Assembly (NCBI GenBank): GCA_002715465.1
Contig: PAYY01000013.1
Span: 1-46,532 of the forward strand
Origin: Fidelibacterota bacterium
Lineage (GTDB): Bacteria; Marinisomatota; Marinisomatia; Marinisomatales; S15-B10
Direction of reading: 5' to 3'
DNA length: 46,532 bases
The number at the start of each line of letters is the position of its first letter. Positions within the stretch are counted from its first letter, which is position 1. The notes under the pieces are model-generated. The model was not told the origin of the DNA. It did no database searches and saw only the letters and a program-made list of their open reading frames with translations. Made by a program: the position numbers and the translations under genes. Of the stretch, positions 26,254-35,050 are shown one piece after another.

Positions 26254-27500
26254 TTTACAATTCTTTGAAGTACTGAATGAAACTCTGGAAAGGATATGTC
26301 AGCGCAGTTGGGATTATCTAAAGTTGTTTTTCCTTTGGAAATAAGTCCAGCAATTGAAAAAGCCATTGCAATGCGATGGTCATGGAATGTTTTTATTAAG
26401 GATCCATTAAGGGTTGAAGATCCTTTAATAATGAAACCATCATCTAATTGCTCAACTTGGGCCCCCATGTTGTTAAGGTTGAAACAAATGGCTTCAATTC
26501 GATCGCATTCCTTAAATCGAAGTTCTTTTGCTCCATGAACCTCAGTTATACCATTAATCTGTGTTGCAATTACAGCAAGAATAGGAATTTCATCAATCAT
26601 TCCTGGAATCTCTGTTACTTCAATTTTAACAGGTTTTAGAGGTGCATATTGAATATGAATATCGCTAATTAATTCACCGGCATTTTTTCCTCGGTTAATA
26701 AAATGAATATTGGCACCCATTCTTTTTAGAATTTTGAAGAATACGATTCTTGTTGGGTTTACTAAAATATTTTTTAGTATTAAATATGAGCCTGGAATAA
26801 TCGATGCAGCTGCCGCAAAAAATGCAGCAGTTGAAGGATCTCCTGGAACCATTATTTTCAATGAATTGAAATCAATAGAATTAGAAATAGTTATTTTTTC
26901 CCCATCATAAAAAATATTAGCTCCCAATGATTTTAGCATCAATTCTGTATGATTTCTAGTTTTTACCTTCTCTATAATTGAAGTTTTAGAACTTGCTCCA
27001 AGTCCTGCAAGAAGTATAGATGACTTCACTTGAGCGCTGGGAACAGGCAATTCATACTCTATTCCTTTTAAAGAGCTTTGTTTAATATTGATAGGCATTT
27101 TCCCAGTTTTTGAGGAAGTTTTCAATCCCATTTTTGATAAAGGAGATAATATTCTCTGCATAGGGCGAGAGGACAACGAATTGTCTCCAATGAAAGTGGC
27201 ATTTATTCCCTGTCCAGCCAAAAGTCCAATTAGCATTCTAGCTGTGGTTCCAGAATTTCCACAATCAAGGAATGATTCAGGGTCTTTGAATGAGCCACCT
27301 TTAACGATTACCGAATTATTTTTATCTTTTATATCTATGCCGCAAGATTTAAGACAATTTCTAGTAGAGAGAACATCAGCGCCAGTAGAAAGGTTAGAGA
27401 TTATAGATTCTTTTTTACCAAGAGTTGCTAGCATTAGAGCTCGATGGGAAATAGATTTATCTCCAGGAAGGGACAATTCACCTTTAACGGCCATGTTCAT
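26250..27500 (-). CDS. aroA: 3-Phosphoshikimate 1-carboxyvinyltransferase (EPSP synthase)
   Basis: Sixth shikimate step: joins shikimate-3-phosphate with PEP. 416 residues with the two-lobed fold. LPGDKSISHRALMLA and LDCGNSGTTARMLIGLLAGQ near the N-terminus, SSRPMQRIL, SAQVKSSILLAGL, PGDPSTAAFFAAAA, ELRFKECDRIEAI and FHDHRIAMAFSIAGL cover the standard signatures. The PEP-loop reads CGNSGTTAR rather than the GNAGTAMR of the enteric class, so it resembles the class II-like Gram-positive form; that is by eye. ATG 27500 lies 17 bp inside the DAHP synthase gene. Confidence 0.95.
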   Translation of the reverse strand: MNMAVKGELSLPGDKSISHRALMLATLGKKESIISNLSTGADVLSTRNCLKSCGIDIKDKNNSVIVKGGSFKDPESFLDCGNSGTTARMLIGLLAGQGINATFIGDNSLSSRPMQRILSPLSKMGLKTSSKTGKMPINIKQSSLKGIEYELPVPSAQVKSSILLAGLGASSKTSIIEKVKTRNHTELMLKSLGANIFYDGEKITISNSIDFNSLKIMVPGDPSTAAFFAAAASIIPGSYLILKNILVNPTRIVFFKILKRMGANIHFINRGKNAGELISDIHIQYAPLKPVKIEVTEIPGMIDEIPILAVIATQINGITEVHGAKELRFKECDRIEAICFNLNNMGAQVEQLDDGFIIKGSSTLNGSLIKTFHDHRIAMAFSIAGLISKGKTTLDNPNCADISFPEFHSVLQRIVK

Positions 27501-28839
27501 TATTTCTTAGTTCATCAGCAATTAAAAAGGCTAATTCTATTGCTTGGTTTGCATTCAGGCGTGGATCACAGTGAGTACGATATCGATTTGTTAGATCGTT
27601 TTCGGAGATTTTTTCAAGTCCTCCTGTACATTCAGTAACATCTTGACCTGTCATTTCTAAATGTATTCCCCCCATAAAAGAATTTTCTGATCTATGTATT
27701 TGCAAATTCTTTTTTACTTCATTAAGAATCATATCAAAAGAGCGTGTTTTTATTCCGTTTTTCCCCTTAATAGTATTGCCGTGCATAGGATCACATGACC
27801 AGATAACAGTCCTACCTTCTTGTTTTACTCGCTGTATTAAGGATGGCAAATAGTTTTCAACTTTTTTATGACCGAATCTGTTAATTAATGTGATTCTTCC
27901 ATTCTCATTGTTTGGGTTAAGAATATCTAAAAGTTGAATAAGATTATCTGGTTCAAGTGAAGGCCCACATTTTATTCCAATAGGATTATTTATTCCTCGA
28001 CAGAATTCAACATGTGCGCTTTCAAGAGATCTAGTTCGATCACCAATCCAAAGGAAATGAGCTGAGGTGTCATAAATATCTCCAGATGTTGAATCAATAC
28101 GAGTCATTGCCTCTTCATAGGGTAGAAGTAAAGCCTCATGACTAGTAAAGTATTCAACATGCTTCAGTTGCGGTGTATTTCCTGAATTAATTCCAAGAGC
28201 TTCCATGAAGTTTAGACTTTCCTCTATCTGTTGAGCCAAGTGTCCATATCTCTCACCTTGTTCCCCACTTTTAACAAATCCCATGTTCCAACGCTGAACA
28301 TGTCTAAGGTCGGCATAACCTCCATCAGAAAATGCGCGCAAAAGATTAAGTGTGGATGCTGATTGAGAATATGCTTTTAGCATTCTTTCAGGATTTGGGA
28401 TTCGCTTAGATGGATCGAAATTAATATCATTAATAATATCACCTTTATAACTTGGTAGATCGATACCATCAATTGATTCAATAGGATTTGAACGAGGTTT
28501 TGCAAACTGCCCTGCCATACGACCAATTTTTATAATTGGCATTTTTATTCCAGCTGTTAAGATAACAGCCATTTGAAGAATTACCCTGAAAGTATCACGA
28601 ATATTGTCAGCTCCAAATTCCGAAAAACTTTCTGCGCAATCACCCCCTTGTAAAAGGAAACCATTTTGTTCCGATATATTTGAAAGCTTATTATGTAATG
28701 AACGAACCTCTCCAGCAAAAACTAGTGGTGGAAACTTCCTAAGTGTTTCTTCTACTTCAGAAAGTTTCGCCTGTTTAGGATATTCTGGTTGGTGGTCAGC
28801 TCTGAATTCCCGCCAACTATCAATTTTCCATTGTTTCAT
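27484..28839 (-). CDS. 3-Deoxy-7-phosphoheptulonate synthase, class II
   Basis: First committed step to aromatics: condenses PEP and erythrose-4-phosphate. 451 residues, far longer than the enteric AroFGH type and matching the class II (plant and Mycobacterium) form. Recognisable: WKIDSWREFRADHQPEYP, FAGEVRSLHNKLS, LLQGGDCAESF (metal-ligand Cys), RMAGQFAKPRS, YADLRHVQRWN, FTSHEALLLPYEEAMTR, HFLWIGDRTRSLESAHVEF and WSCDPMHGNT. No chorismate mutase or ACT domain is fused. It overlaps tyrA by 20 bp and aroA by 17 bp. Class II enzymes are often inhibited by combinations of aromatic amino acids through allosteric sites; not testable here. Confidence 0.96.
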   Translation of the reverse strand: MKQWKIDSWREFRADHQPEYPKQAKLSEVEETLRKFPPLVFAGEVRSLHNKLSNISEQNGFLLQGGDCAESFSEFGADNIRDTFRVILQMAVILTAGIKMPIIKIGRMAGQFAKPRSNPIESIDGIDLPSYKGDIINDINFDPSKRIPNPERMLKAYSQSASTLNLLRAFSDGGYADLRHVQRWNMGFVKSGEQGERYGHLAQQIEESLNFMEALGINSGNTPQLKHVEYFTSHEALLLPYEEAMTRIDSTSGDIYDTSAHFLWIGDRTRSLESAHVEFCRGINNPIGIKCGPSLEPDNLIQLLDILNPNNENGRITLINRFGHKKVENYLPSLIQRVKQEGRTVIWSCDPMHGNTIKGKNGIKTRSFDMILNEVKKNLQIHRSENSFMGGIHLEMTGQDVTECTGGLEKISENDLTNRYRTHCDPRLNANQAIELAFLIADELRNNEHGR

Positions 28840-29563
28840 TTTGTTCTTTTTTTAGCCTTTCATCAATGTTTACAAAAGCATTTTTAAATACTTTAACCAT
28901 ACTTTTGGTATATGGATTATAGTGTTGCAGATCTGTAAATAGTTCCCAGCTATCATTACAAGTTTGATCTACTAAGTCAAGAAGGTCTCTGAAACCTTGT
29001 GTGTCTAGTGTAGTTTTCTTGATACCATATTCTCTTAATATCCTACCTAGTAAATGTGTAACACCTTGAGTTGATGCTGCTAGACGATCATGATCGTCAG
29101 GAGACATCTCAAGTATTTCAATACCTTGATTTTTGAAAAATTCTTTCCAGAAGGAGTAATGACTATTCAGATCTCTTGTATTGTTCATCATCATTTTCAG
29201 CCTATTATTTGATCTAAATGAATCAGGACCAAAAAGAGGATGAGTGGCGATAATCCCAACTTTTTCATCAAGAATGTTTCTCATAATATCAACAGGATAA
29301 TTTTTTACAGAGCACACATCAATAACAGTTTGACCGGGTTTTAATTTGGGCGAAATATTGTTTATTACATCTTTAAACTGTCTTATTGGAACTGCCACAA
29401 ATACTGTTTCTTCAGATAAAACTTCTTCTAATTCACACATTTTTACCGATGGAACTGTCGAAACATTTACTACATCGTAGGCCTTAATTAGGAATCCTTT
29501 TTGCAAAATATCTCCAAGGATTTTACCGAAGCGACCAAAACCTATAACTCCAACGCTATTCAT
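28820..29563 (-). CDS. tyrA: Prephenate/arogenate dehydrogenase
   Basis: Oxidative decarboxylation leading to tyrosine. 247 residues from ATG 29563 (an in-frame TTG at 29572 would add MRL). Rossmann motif GVIGFGRFGKILGDIL, then VDVCSVKNYPVD, ATHPLFGPDS and the long helix DRLAASTQGVTHLLGRIL. The last motif and the compact length resemble the plant/cyanobacterial arogenate dehydrogenases more than the enteric TyrA, so the true substrate may be arogenate; this is inference. No ACT domain. Overlaps pheA by 8 bp and DAHP synthase by 20 bp. Confidence 0.88.
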   Translation of the reverse strand: MNSVGVIGFGRFGKILGDILQKGFLIKAYDVVNVSTVPSVKMCELEEVLSEETVFVAVPIRQFKDVINNISPKLKPGQTVIDVCSVKNYPVDIMRNILDEKVGIIATHPLFGPDSFRSNNRLKMMMNNTRDLNSHYSFWKEFFKNQGIEILEMSPDDHDRLAASTQGVTHLLGRILREYGIKKTTLDTQGFRDLLDLVDQTCNDSWELFTDLQHYNPYTKSMVKVFKNAFVNIDERLKKEQNETMEN

Positions 29564-30131
29564 GAGTCTCAAATTTTCTTATTCCTAAGAAAAGAGTTAG
29601 GTTATTTTTTAGATCATGAATGTTTTCTTCCACTATCTCAAGATTATAGAGCTGAGCACATTTTTTGTTAGCTATTACTACTGCTGTGTTCGCTAGTTTA
29701 CCCTCGCTAAGTCTTCTCGCTGCTTCAGCCGTATCATCTTCTTCAATAAGTGGCCTTGTCCAAAAATGTTCACTAAGGTAGTCCTTGCATTGACGCAAAG
29801 CCTGCTGATGTGAATGAATTTCTGATATGTCACCAATATTTATTCCTGGAAGTCCGAGCAAATTCTGATCCACTGAAATATGAAACATTTCCATTATCTT
29901 GCAGCGATATTTTGCTAAAGCCTTTACGCTTTCAATTACCACACCACCTTGTGCATTTTCCATAGCAAAAATTCCATAATCTGTTACTTCAGATTCTACT
30001 GCTGAAAGAACAGCTTCTGATGAGATTAAATATTTTATTTCTACTTTTTCTAAGCCATGATTTTTTGTAAAAACATTTGCTGCATCCTCAGAAAAACTAC
30101 CCTTACCTCCTTGGATTCCAATTATATTCAT
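29556..30131 (-). CDS. pheA: Prephenate dehydratase, ACT-less
   Basis: Converts prephenate to phenylpyruvate (or arogenate to phenylalanine). 191 residues: only the two-lobed catalytic domain is present, without the C-terminal ACT domain (about 80 residues) that gives Phe feedback in most relatives. GIQGGKGSFSEDAA, GIFAMENAQGGVVIES, LLGLPG, SHQQALRQCKDYL, DDTAEAARRL and ENIHDLKNNLTLF match the family in order. The usual N-x-T-R-F catalytic motif reads N-L-T-L-F here: Thr kept, Arg replaced by Leu. No chorismate mutase is fused; a separate one lies at 36714. Overlaps trpA by 4 bp. Confidence 0.85.
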   Translation of the reverse strand: MNIIGIQGGKGSFSEDAANVFTKNHGLEKVEIKYLISSEAVLSAVESEVTDYGIFAMENAQGGVVIESVKALAKYRCKIMEMFHISVDQNLLGLPGINIGDISEIHSHQQALRQCKDYLSEHFWTRPLIEEDDTAEAARRLSEGKLANTAVVIANKKCAQLYNLEIVEENIHDLKNNLTLFLGIRKFETHE

Positions 30132-30898
30132 AATTTTCCTTTCAATTCTTTAATATAATTTTTTGCTAGATGCGCAGGATTATTAGAACCATCTATTATT
30201 TTTATAATTTCTGAACCGATTACAGCTCCATCAGCTTGCTTGTTAAACCAAATAATATCATCTCGGTTTTTTATCCCAAATCCAACTATAAATGGACATG
30301 AACTATTTTCTCTTACTCGAGACAAATATCCTTTTAAAGTTTTTCGTGAAGAAAGAGCATTACCTGTAATTCCCAAAACACTTACCGCATAGATAAGATC
30401 ACCTGCCATATTTGAAATTAGTCGAATTCGCTCCCCGGATGTATTGGGAGCAACAAGTAGTATTGGAGAAACCCCTTTTTCCCTGGCTAGAACACAAAAA
30501 GATTCAGCTTCAGTTAAGGGTAAATCTGGAAGAATGAGTCCATCAATACTAGCTTCACAACATCGATCTAAGAAACGTTCAGTTCCCATCTTTAGAATTG
30601 GGTTTATATAGCCCATTAATGCAATAGGTGTCTCTATACTTTTCCTTATTTCTTCAACCTGTTGAAAAATTTTATTTATTGTAATTCCATTTTCCAGTGC
30701 TTTCTGACTGGAAGCTTGAATTACTGGTCCATCAGCTTGAGGATCTGAGAAAGGAATCCCAATCTCAATCATATCAGCACCTGCATCACAGCTAGCAATC
30801 ACTAAATCCACTGTACTATTTAGTTTTGGATATCCAGCAGTAAAAAATGGGATAACTTTCTCTTTTGGCGAGCTAAAAAGTGATTTAATTCTACTCAC
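30128..30898 (-). CDS. trpA: Tryptophan synthase alpha chain
   Basis: Cleaves indole-3-glycerol phosphate to indole inside the alpha2-beta2 complex. 256 residues. FFTAGYPKL, the catalytic Glu/Asp motif [42 protein letters not shown] and [10 protein letters not shown] cover the barrel's landmarks. ATGA overlap with trpB upstream and with pheA downstream. Confidence 0.97.
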   Translation of the reverse strand: MSRIKSLFSSPKEKVIPFFTAGYPKLNSTVDLVIASCDAGADMIEIGIPFSDPQADGPVIQASSQKALENGITINKIFQQVEEIRKSIETPIALMGYINPILKMGTERFLDRCCEASIDGLILPDLPLTEAESFCVLAREKGVSPILLVAPNTSGERIRLISNMAGDLIYAVSVLGITGNALSSRKTLKGYLSRVRENSSCPFIVGFGIKNRDDIIWFNKQADGAVIGSEIIKIIDGSNNPAHLAKNYIKELKGKL

Positions 30899-32103
30899 GA
30901 TGAACTTTTAGCTTTCTTTTCAAATGTTTCCACATCTTTATCACCTCTTCCAGAAAGGCACACTACAACCTGCTCTCTTTTAAATATACCATTATTTGAA
31001 TTTCTAAGATAAGCCAGGGCATGCGCAGTTTCAAGTGCTGGAAGAATACCTTCCTTTTCTGAGAGCCATTGAAATGCTTCCATGGCTTCTTTATCTGTTG
31101 CGGTATGGTATTCTACCCGACCTATTTCATTTAAATAACTATGCTCAGGACCAACGCCTGGATAATCCAATCCAGCTGATACAGAGTGGGGTAGACTAAC
31201 CTGTCCATCATTATTTTGAAGAAGAGTTGTTGCCGCACCATGCAGAACTCCAAATTCACCTTTAGTTATGGTTGCTGCATGTTTATCGCTTTCGAGTCCT
31301 AATCCAGCCGCTTCTACGCCTATCAGAGTTGTTTTATCATTAAGGAAAGGATAGAACATTCCCATGGCATTGGACCCACCACCAACGCAGGCAACAATGC
31401 GACTAGGCAATTTTTTTCCTGAAAGTTTACGAAACTGATCCCGTGTTTCTATGCCAATGACAGATTGAAAATCTCTAACAAGCATGGGGTAAGGGTGAGG
31501 TCCAACTGTAGAGCCGATGATATAGTAGGTATTTTCTACATTTGTAACCCAATCTCGGATGGCTTCATTTGTAGCATCTTTAAGAGTCTTACTTCCTGAA
31601 TGAACAGGCTTTATTTCTGCACCTAATAGGTTCATCCTGAAAACATTAAGTTTTTGCCGATGGATGTCCTCTTCTCCCATAAAAATAGTACATTTAAGTC
31701 CAAAACGAGCTGCAACCGTGGCTGTTGCAACTCCATGTTGTCCAGCACCGGTCTCAGCAATGATACGTGATTTTCCCATACGACGTGCCAATAGAATCTG
31801 TCCTAGGCAATTATTTATTTTATGAGCACCAGTATGATTTAAGTCTTCTCTTTTTAGCCAAACAGTAAAGCCAAGCTCTTTTGAAATTCTATCAGCCATA
31901 TAAAGGGGTGTTGGTCTTCCAGAGAAGTCTTTTAGTAGATTTTGCAGTTGGTTGTTAAACGTATCATCTACTAAAGCTTTAGCATATTCTACCTCTAACT
32001 CATCTAGTGCTGGAATCAATGTTTCTGGAACAAACTTTCCTCCATAGCGATCAAAATGACCTTTTTCATCTGGAAGGACTTTGATTTTATTTTTGTTATC
32101 CAA
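30895..32103 (-). CDS. trpB: Tryptophan synthase beta chain
   Basis: PLP enzyme joining indole and serine. 402 residues. [16 protein letters not shown] start ([18 protein letters not shown]), [30 protein letters not shown] with the PLP-binding Lys, [21 protein letters not shown], the phosphate-binding [13 protein letters not shown], and [11 protein letters not shown] at the end. The usual TrpB1 type that partners TrpA. Overlaps trpF by 8 bp and trpA by 4 bp. Confidence 0.97.
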   Translation of the reverse strand: MDNKNKIKVLPDEKGHFDRYGGKFVPETLIPALDELEVEYAKALVDDTFNNQLQNLLKDFSGRPTPLYMADRISKELGFTVWLKREDLNHTGAHKINNCLGQILLARRMGKSRIIAETGAGQHGVATATVAARFGLKCTIFMGEEDIHRQKLNVFRMNLLGAEIKPVHSGSKTLKDATNEAIRDWVTNVENTYYIIGSTVGPHPYPMLVRDFQSVIGIETRDQFRKLSGKKLPSRIVACVGGGSNAMGMFYPFLNDKTTLIGVEAAGLGLESDKHAATITKGEFGVLHGAATTLLQNNDGQVSLPHSVSAGLDYPGVGPEHSYLNEIGRVEYHTATDKEAMEAFQWLSEKEGILPALETAHALAYLRNSNNGIFKREQVVVCLSGRGDKDVETFEKKAKSSS

Positions 32104-32731
32104 AAGTAAATCCTGTGTCTTTAGTTGAGGATAATTCTTTTATGAGTTTTTTAATACGTAAGAGATCTTTCACTCCTGGCGAAGACTCAACACCACTATT
32201 TACATCTATAGCAGAAGGAAAAATCTGATTAACAGCGGATTTAACATTCTCCGGATTTAGTCCACCTGAAAGAATAAAGGGAATTTCATTTGAAAAATGT
32301 TTTAGTAGAGACCAATTGAAAGTTTTACCACTACCACCATAAACTCCCTTTGAAGAAGAATCAAAGAGTAAACCTTTTACTTGATATTCACCCAAATTTT
32401 GAAAGTTTTTCTTATTGCTTATCCTTAAAGCTTTAATAATTGGAACATCGAAATGGGTGCAAAATTTCGGTGTTTCATCTCCATGTAATTGAATAGAACT
32501 AAGCGAAACTTGAGAAATGGCTCTATTAATAAAGTCACATGAATTATTAACAAAAACACCTACTCTATGAACTGAATCACTAATATTATTTGAGATGCTT
32601 TTTGCTTTTTCTATTGATATTGAGCGCGGACTTTTGTCATAGAATATGAAACCTAGAGCGGACACTCCTAGATCAATTACCATCTCTGCGTCAGATAAAG
32701 ATGTTATTCCACAAACCTTAATTGGTATCAT
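32096..32731 (-). CDS. trpF: Phosphoribosylanthranilate isomerase
   Basis: Amadori rearrangement in tryptophan synthesis, a (beta/alpha)8 barrel. 211 residues. [13 protein letters not shown] carries the catalytic Cys; [52 protein letters not shown] (catalytic Asp) and [13 protein letters not shown] follow in family order. Separate from TrpC, not fused as in E. coli. Overlaps trpC by 4 bp and trpB by 8 bp. Confidence 0.96.
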   Translation of the reverse strand: MIPIKVCGITSLSDAEMVIDLGVSALGFIFYDKSPRSISIEKAKSISNNISDSVHRVGVFVNNSCDFINRAISQVSLSSIQLHGDETPKFCTHFDVPIIKALRISNKKNFQNLGEYQVKGLLFDSSSKGVYGGSGKTFNWSLLKHFSNEIPFILSGGLNPENVKSAVNQIFPSAIDVNSGVESSPGVKDLLRIKKLIKELSSTKDTGFTFG

Positions 32732-33492
32732 CTCAAACCTTTAATTAAAACTTCAAGAGCATTCCCAGGGTTTCCGGTCTTCATTAAGGAAGTCCCAACA
32801 AGGACACCATCATAGCCGAGGTCAGCTACAAAATTAAGATCATCCCCATTTTTTATACCGCTTTCTGCTACTTTTAATGCTTTTCGTGGCAAAAGGGGAA
32901 TAGCTATTTCTAAATGATTTAGATTCGTATCCATAGTTTGAAGATTTCGGCAATTAACTCCGACTATAGGAGCATCTAAAATCCGAGTTTCTTGTGCTTT
33001 TTCCAATTCATGAAATTCTAGCAAAGATTCCAAACCTAAATTTTGACCATAGGAAAGAAGCTTTCTAATATCAGTGGTTCCAACAGCTTCCATAATTAGA
33101 AGAAAAGCATCTCCACCAGCAAAATTTGTTTCTGAAATTTGTTCAGTCGTAAGTATAAAATCTTTTCTCAAAACTGGAATACTTACAGCTTCTCTAACCG
33201 ATTTTAATATTTCTAGGCTTCCACCAAAAAAGTGACTATCTGTAATAACTGAGATAGCAGATGCACCTGCATTCTCATAATCTTTAGCAATTTGAATGGG
33301 GTCAGCCCCCATAAGGATATGACCCTCACTTGGTGATTTCATTTTTATTTCAGCAATTACTGAAACTATAGGATCAGAAAGAGCATTTTTCAAGCTTCGT
33401 ATATCATTCCTCTTAATATCTCCATTGCTTATAACGTCAGACTTCTCTATTTCAAGCCATTTGTTTTCAATTATTTTTTCAAGAATATTCAT
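32728..33492 (-). CDS. trpC: Indole-3-glycerol-phosphate synthase
   Basis: Ring closure of the tryptophan indole, 254 residues. VIAEIKMKSPSEGHI contains the catalytic Lys and the phosphate-binding SPSxG; SVITDSHFFGGSLEILKSVR, PVLRKDFIL, GGDAFLLIMEAV, VGVNCRNLQTM and AESGIKNGDD follow as in the family. One loop reads VNCRNL where NNRNL is usual. Overlaps trpD and trpF by 4 bp each. Confidence 0.96.
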   Translation of the reverse strand: MNILEKIIENKWLEIEKSDVISNGDIKRNDIRSLKNALSDPIVSVIAEIKMKSPSEGHILMGADPIQIAKDYENAGASAISVITDSHFFGGSLEILKSVREAVSIPVLRKDFILTTEQISETNFAGGDAFLLIMEAVGTTDIRKLLSYGQNLGLESLLEFHELEKAQETRILDAPIVGVNCRNLQTMDTNLNHLEIAIPLLPRKALKVAESGIKNGDDLNFVADLGYDGVLVGTSLMKTGNPGNALEVLIKGLR

Positions 33493-34484
33493 ATTATAAG
33501 TTTGTTCATTATTTCATTCGCAGCGCCTGAATCGATAGATTCGGTTGCTTTCTTCATTCCTTCTTTGAGGTTTTTGGCTTTACCGCCTACTACAATTCCA
33601 GCGGCTGCATTTAACAATACAATATCACGTTTTGGACCAGTTGAACCATTTAGAATGTTTTTTATCAATTTAGCATTTTCAGAAGGTTCACCTCCTTGAA
33701 GATCTTGAAGATTTACGCGATCCAACCCCAAGTCTAAAGCATCAAATTTATATGTTTTTATTTCCCCTCCATCAAACATCTCGCTAATTTGGGTGGGAGC
33801 TGAAGTTGAAATCTCATCTAGACCATCCATCCCATGAAATACCATAACATTTGAGGATCCAAGAGCTTTCAAGACATTAACTTGAACTTCTGTAAGATTT
33901 TGATGGAAAATACCCATTATTTGTGAACGGACCTCAGCTGGGTTGCAAAGAGGACCTAGAATGTTGAATACTGTTCGAGTAGCAAGGGATTTTCTAGCTC
34001 CCACTGCATACTTCATGGCAGGGTGATAAGCTGGAGCAAAGAAGAATCCTAACCCAATAGTTTCAATATCTTTTGCGGAGTCCTCACATGACTGATTAAT
34101 TGAAATACCTAAAGCAGTTAGCACATCAGCTGAACCTGACTTTGAAGTCATTGAACGATTCCCGTGTTTTGCTACTTTCACTCCTGCACCAGCTACTACA
34201 AAAGTAGCTGCTGTACTTATATTGAAGGTTCCTTTTGCATCTCCTCCTGTCCCACACATGTCAATAGCTTCAGAAGTAGTTGGAACTCTAACCATCTTTT
34301 TTCGCATTGCTTCAGCAAATCCTGTAATTTCTTCTACAGTTTCACCTTTTCCTCTAAGTGCCATTAAAAATCCAGCAATCTGTGCATCATTAAATTCACC
34401 TGACATTATGGAAAGCATAATATTGTTTGCCTGATTTCGCGATAAGTTTTCCCCATCTAACAACTGCTCAAGTATTTTTTTCAT
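33489..34484 (-). CDS. trpD: Anthranilate phosphoribosyltransferase
   Basis: Adds the phosphoribosyl group of PRPP to anthranilate. 331 residues. GKGETVEEITGFAEAMR, the PRPP-binding DMCGTGGDAKGTFNIST, VAKHGNRSMTSKSGSADVLTALG and VFNILGPLCNP are standard. No glutamine amidotransferase is fused; trpG is separate and lies 2 bp upstream. Overlaps trpC by 4 bp. Confidence 0.96.
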   Translation of the reverse strand: MKKILEQLLDGENLSRNQANNIMLSIMSGEFNDAQIAGFLMALRGKGETVEEITGFAEAMRKKMVRVPTTSEAIDMCGTGGDAKGTFNISTAATFVVAGAGVKVAKHGNRSMTSKSGSADVLTALGISINQSCEDSAKDIETIGLGFFFAPAYHPAMKYAVGARKSLATRTVFNILGPLCNPAEVRSQIMGIFHQNLTEVQVNVLKALGSSNVMVFHGMDGLDEISTSAPTQISEMFDGGEIKTYKFDALDLGLDRVNLQDLQGGEPSENAKLIKNILNGSTGPKRDIVLLNAAAGIVVGGKAKNLKEGMKKATESIDSGAANEIMNKLII

Positions 34485-34486
34485 AA

Positions 34487-35050
34487 TTAAACCCTTAAAA
34501 AATTCTTTATTATTGTAATCCCGACATCTGTAGCGATCGATTCAGGATGAAATTGAACCCCATATACTGGATGAGATTTATGCTCGAGAGCCATTATCAT
34601 TCCATTTTGAAGTTCAGCTGTAATATTAAGATGAGCAGGGAGAGTTTTTTTTTCAGCCATAAGAGAGTGATACCTTGTAGCTATGAAAGTTTCATCTATA
34701 CCTTTGAAAATAATGGAGCCATTTTGTTTAATTAATGATGTTTTTCCATGAATTATTTCGGATGCCTTAACAATTTTTCCACCATAAGCCTCAGCAATGC
34801 ATTGATGACCTAAGCATACTCCAAGAATAGGAATATCTTTACCAAATGTTTTGATTACATCAATAGATAAGCCTGAATTCTCAGGCTTACCTGGCCCAGG
34901 TGAAATTACTATGTGACTAGGTTTTAGATTGGCTATAAAATTCATTTTGAATTCATTATTTCGCATGACTTTTATATCAGGGTTAATAGTTCCAATATAT
35001 TGCACCAAATTGTAAGTAAATGAATCATAATTGTCGATTACAAAAATCAT
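34487..35050 (-). CDS. trpG: Anthranilate synthase component II (glutamine amidotransferase)
   Basis: Supplies ammonia from glutamine to TrpE. 187 residues. The class I amidotransferase triad is visible: ILGVCLGHQC (nucleophile Cys), and His and Glu in GVQFHPES; the oxyanion loop is HIVISPGPGKPENSG. Since no pabA appears here, it could also serve p-aminobenzoate synthase. Its ATG shares a base with the trpE stop (TAATG), so the two chains are made in step. Confidence 0.95.
   Translation of the reverse strand: MIFVIDNYDSFTYNLVQYIGTINPDIKVMRNNEFKMNFIANLKPSHIVISPGPGKPENSGLSIDVIKTFGKDIPILGVCLGHQCIAEAYGGKIVKASEIIHGKTSLIKQNGSIIFKGIDETFIATRYHSLMAEKKTLPAHLNITAELQNGMIMALEHKSHPVYGVQFHPESIATDVGITIIKNFLRV

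Noticed and set aside
27088..27510. 140-residue plus-strand ORF opposite aroA
   Set aside because: Lies wholly within the well-supported aroA gene and has no recognisable features.
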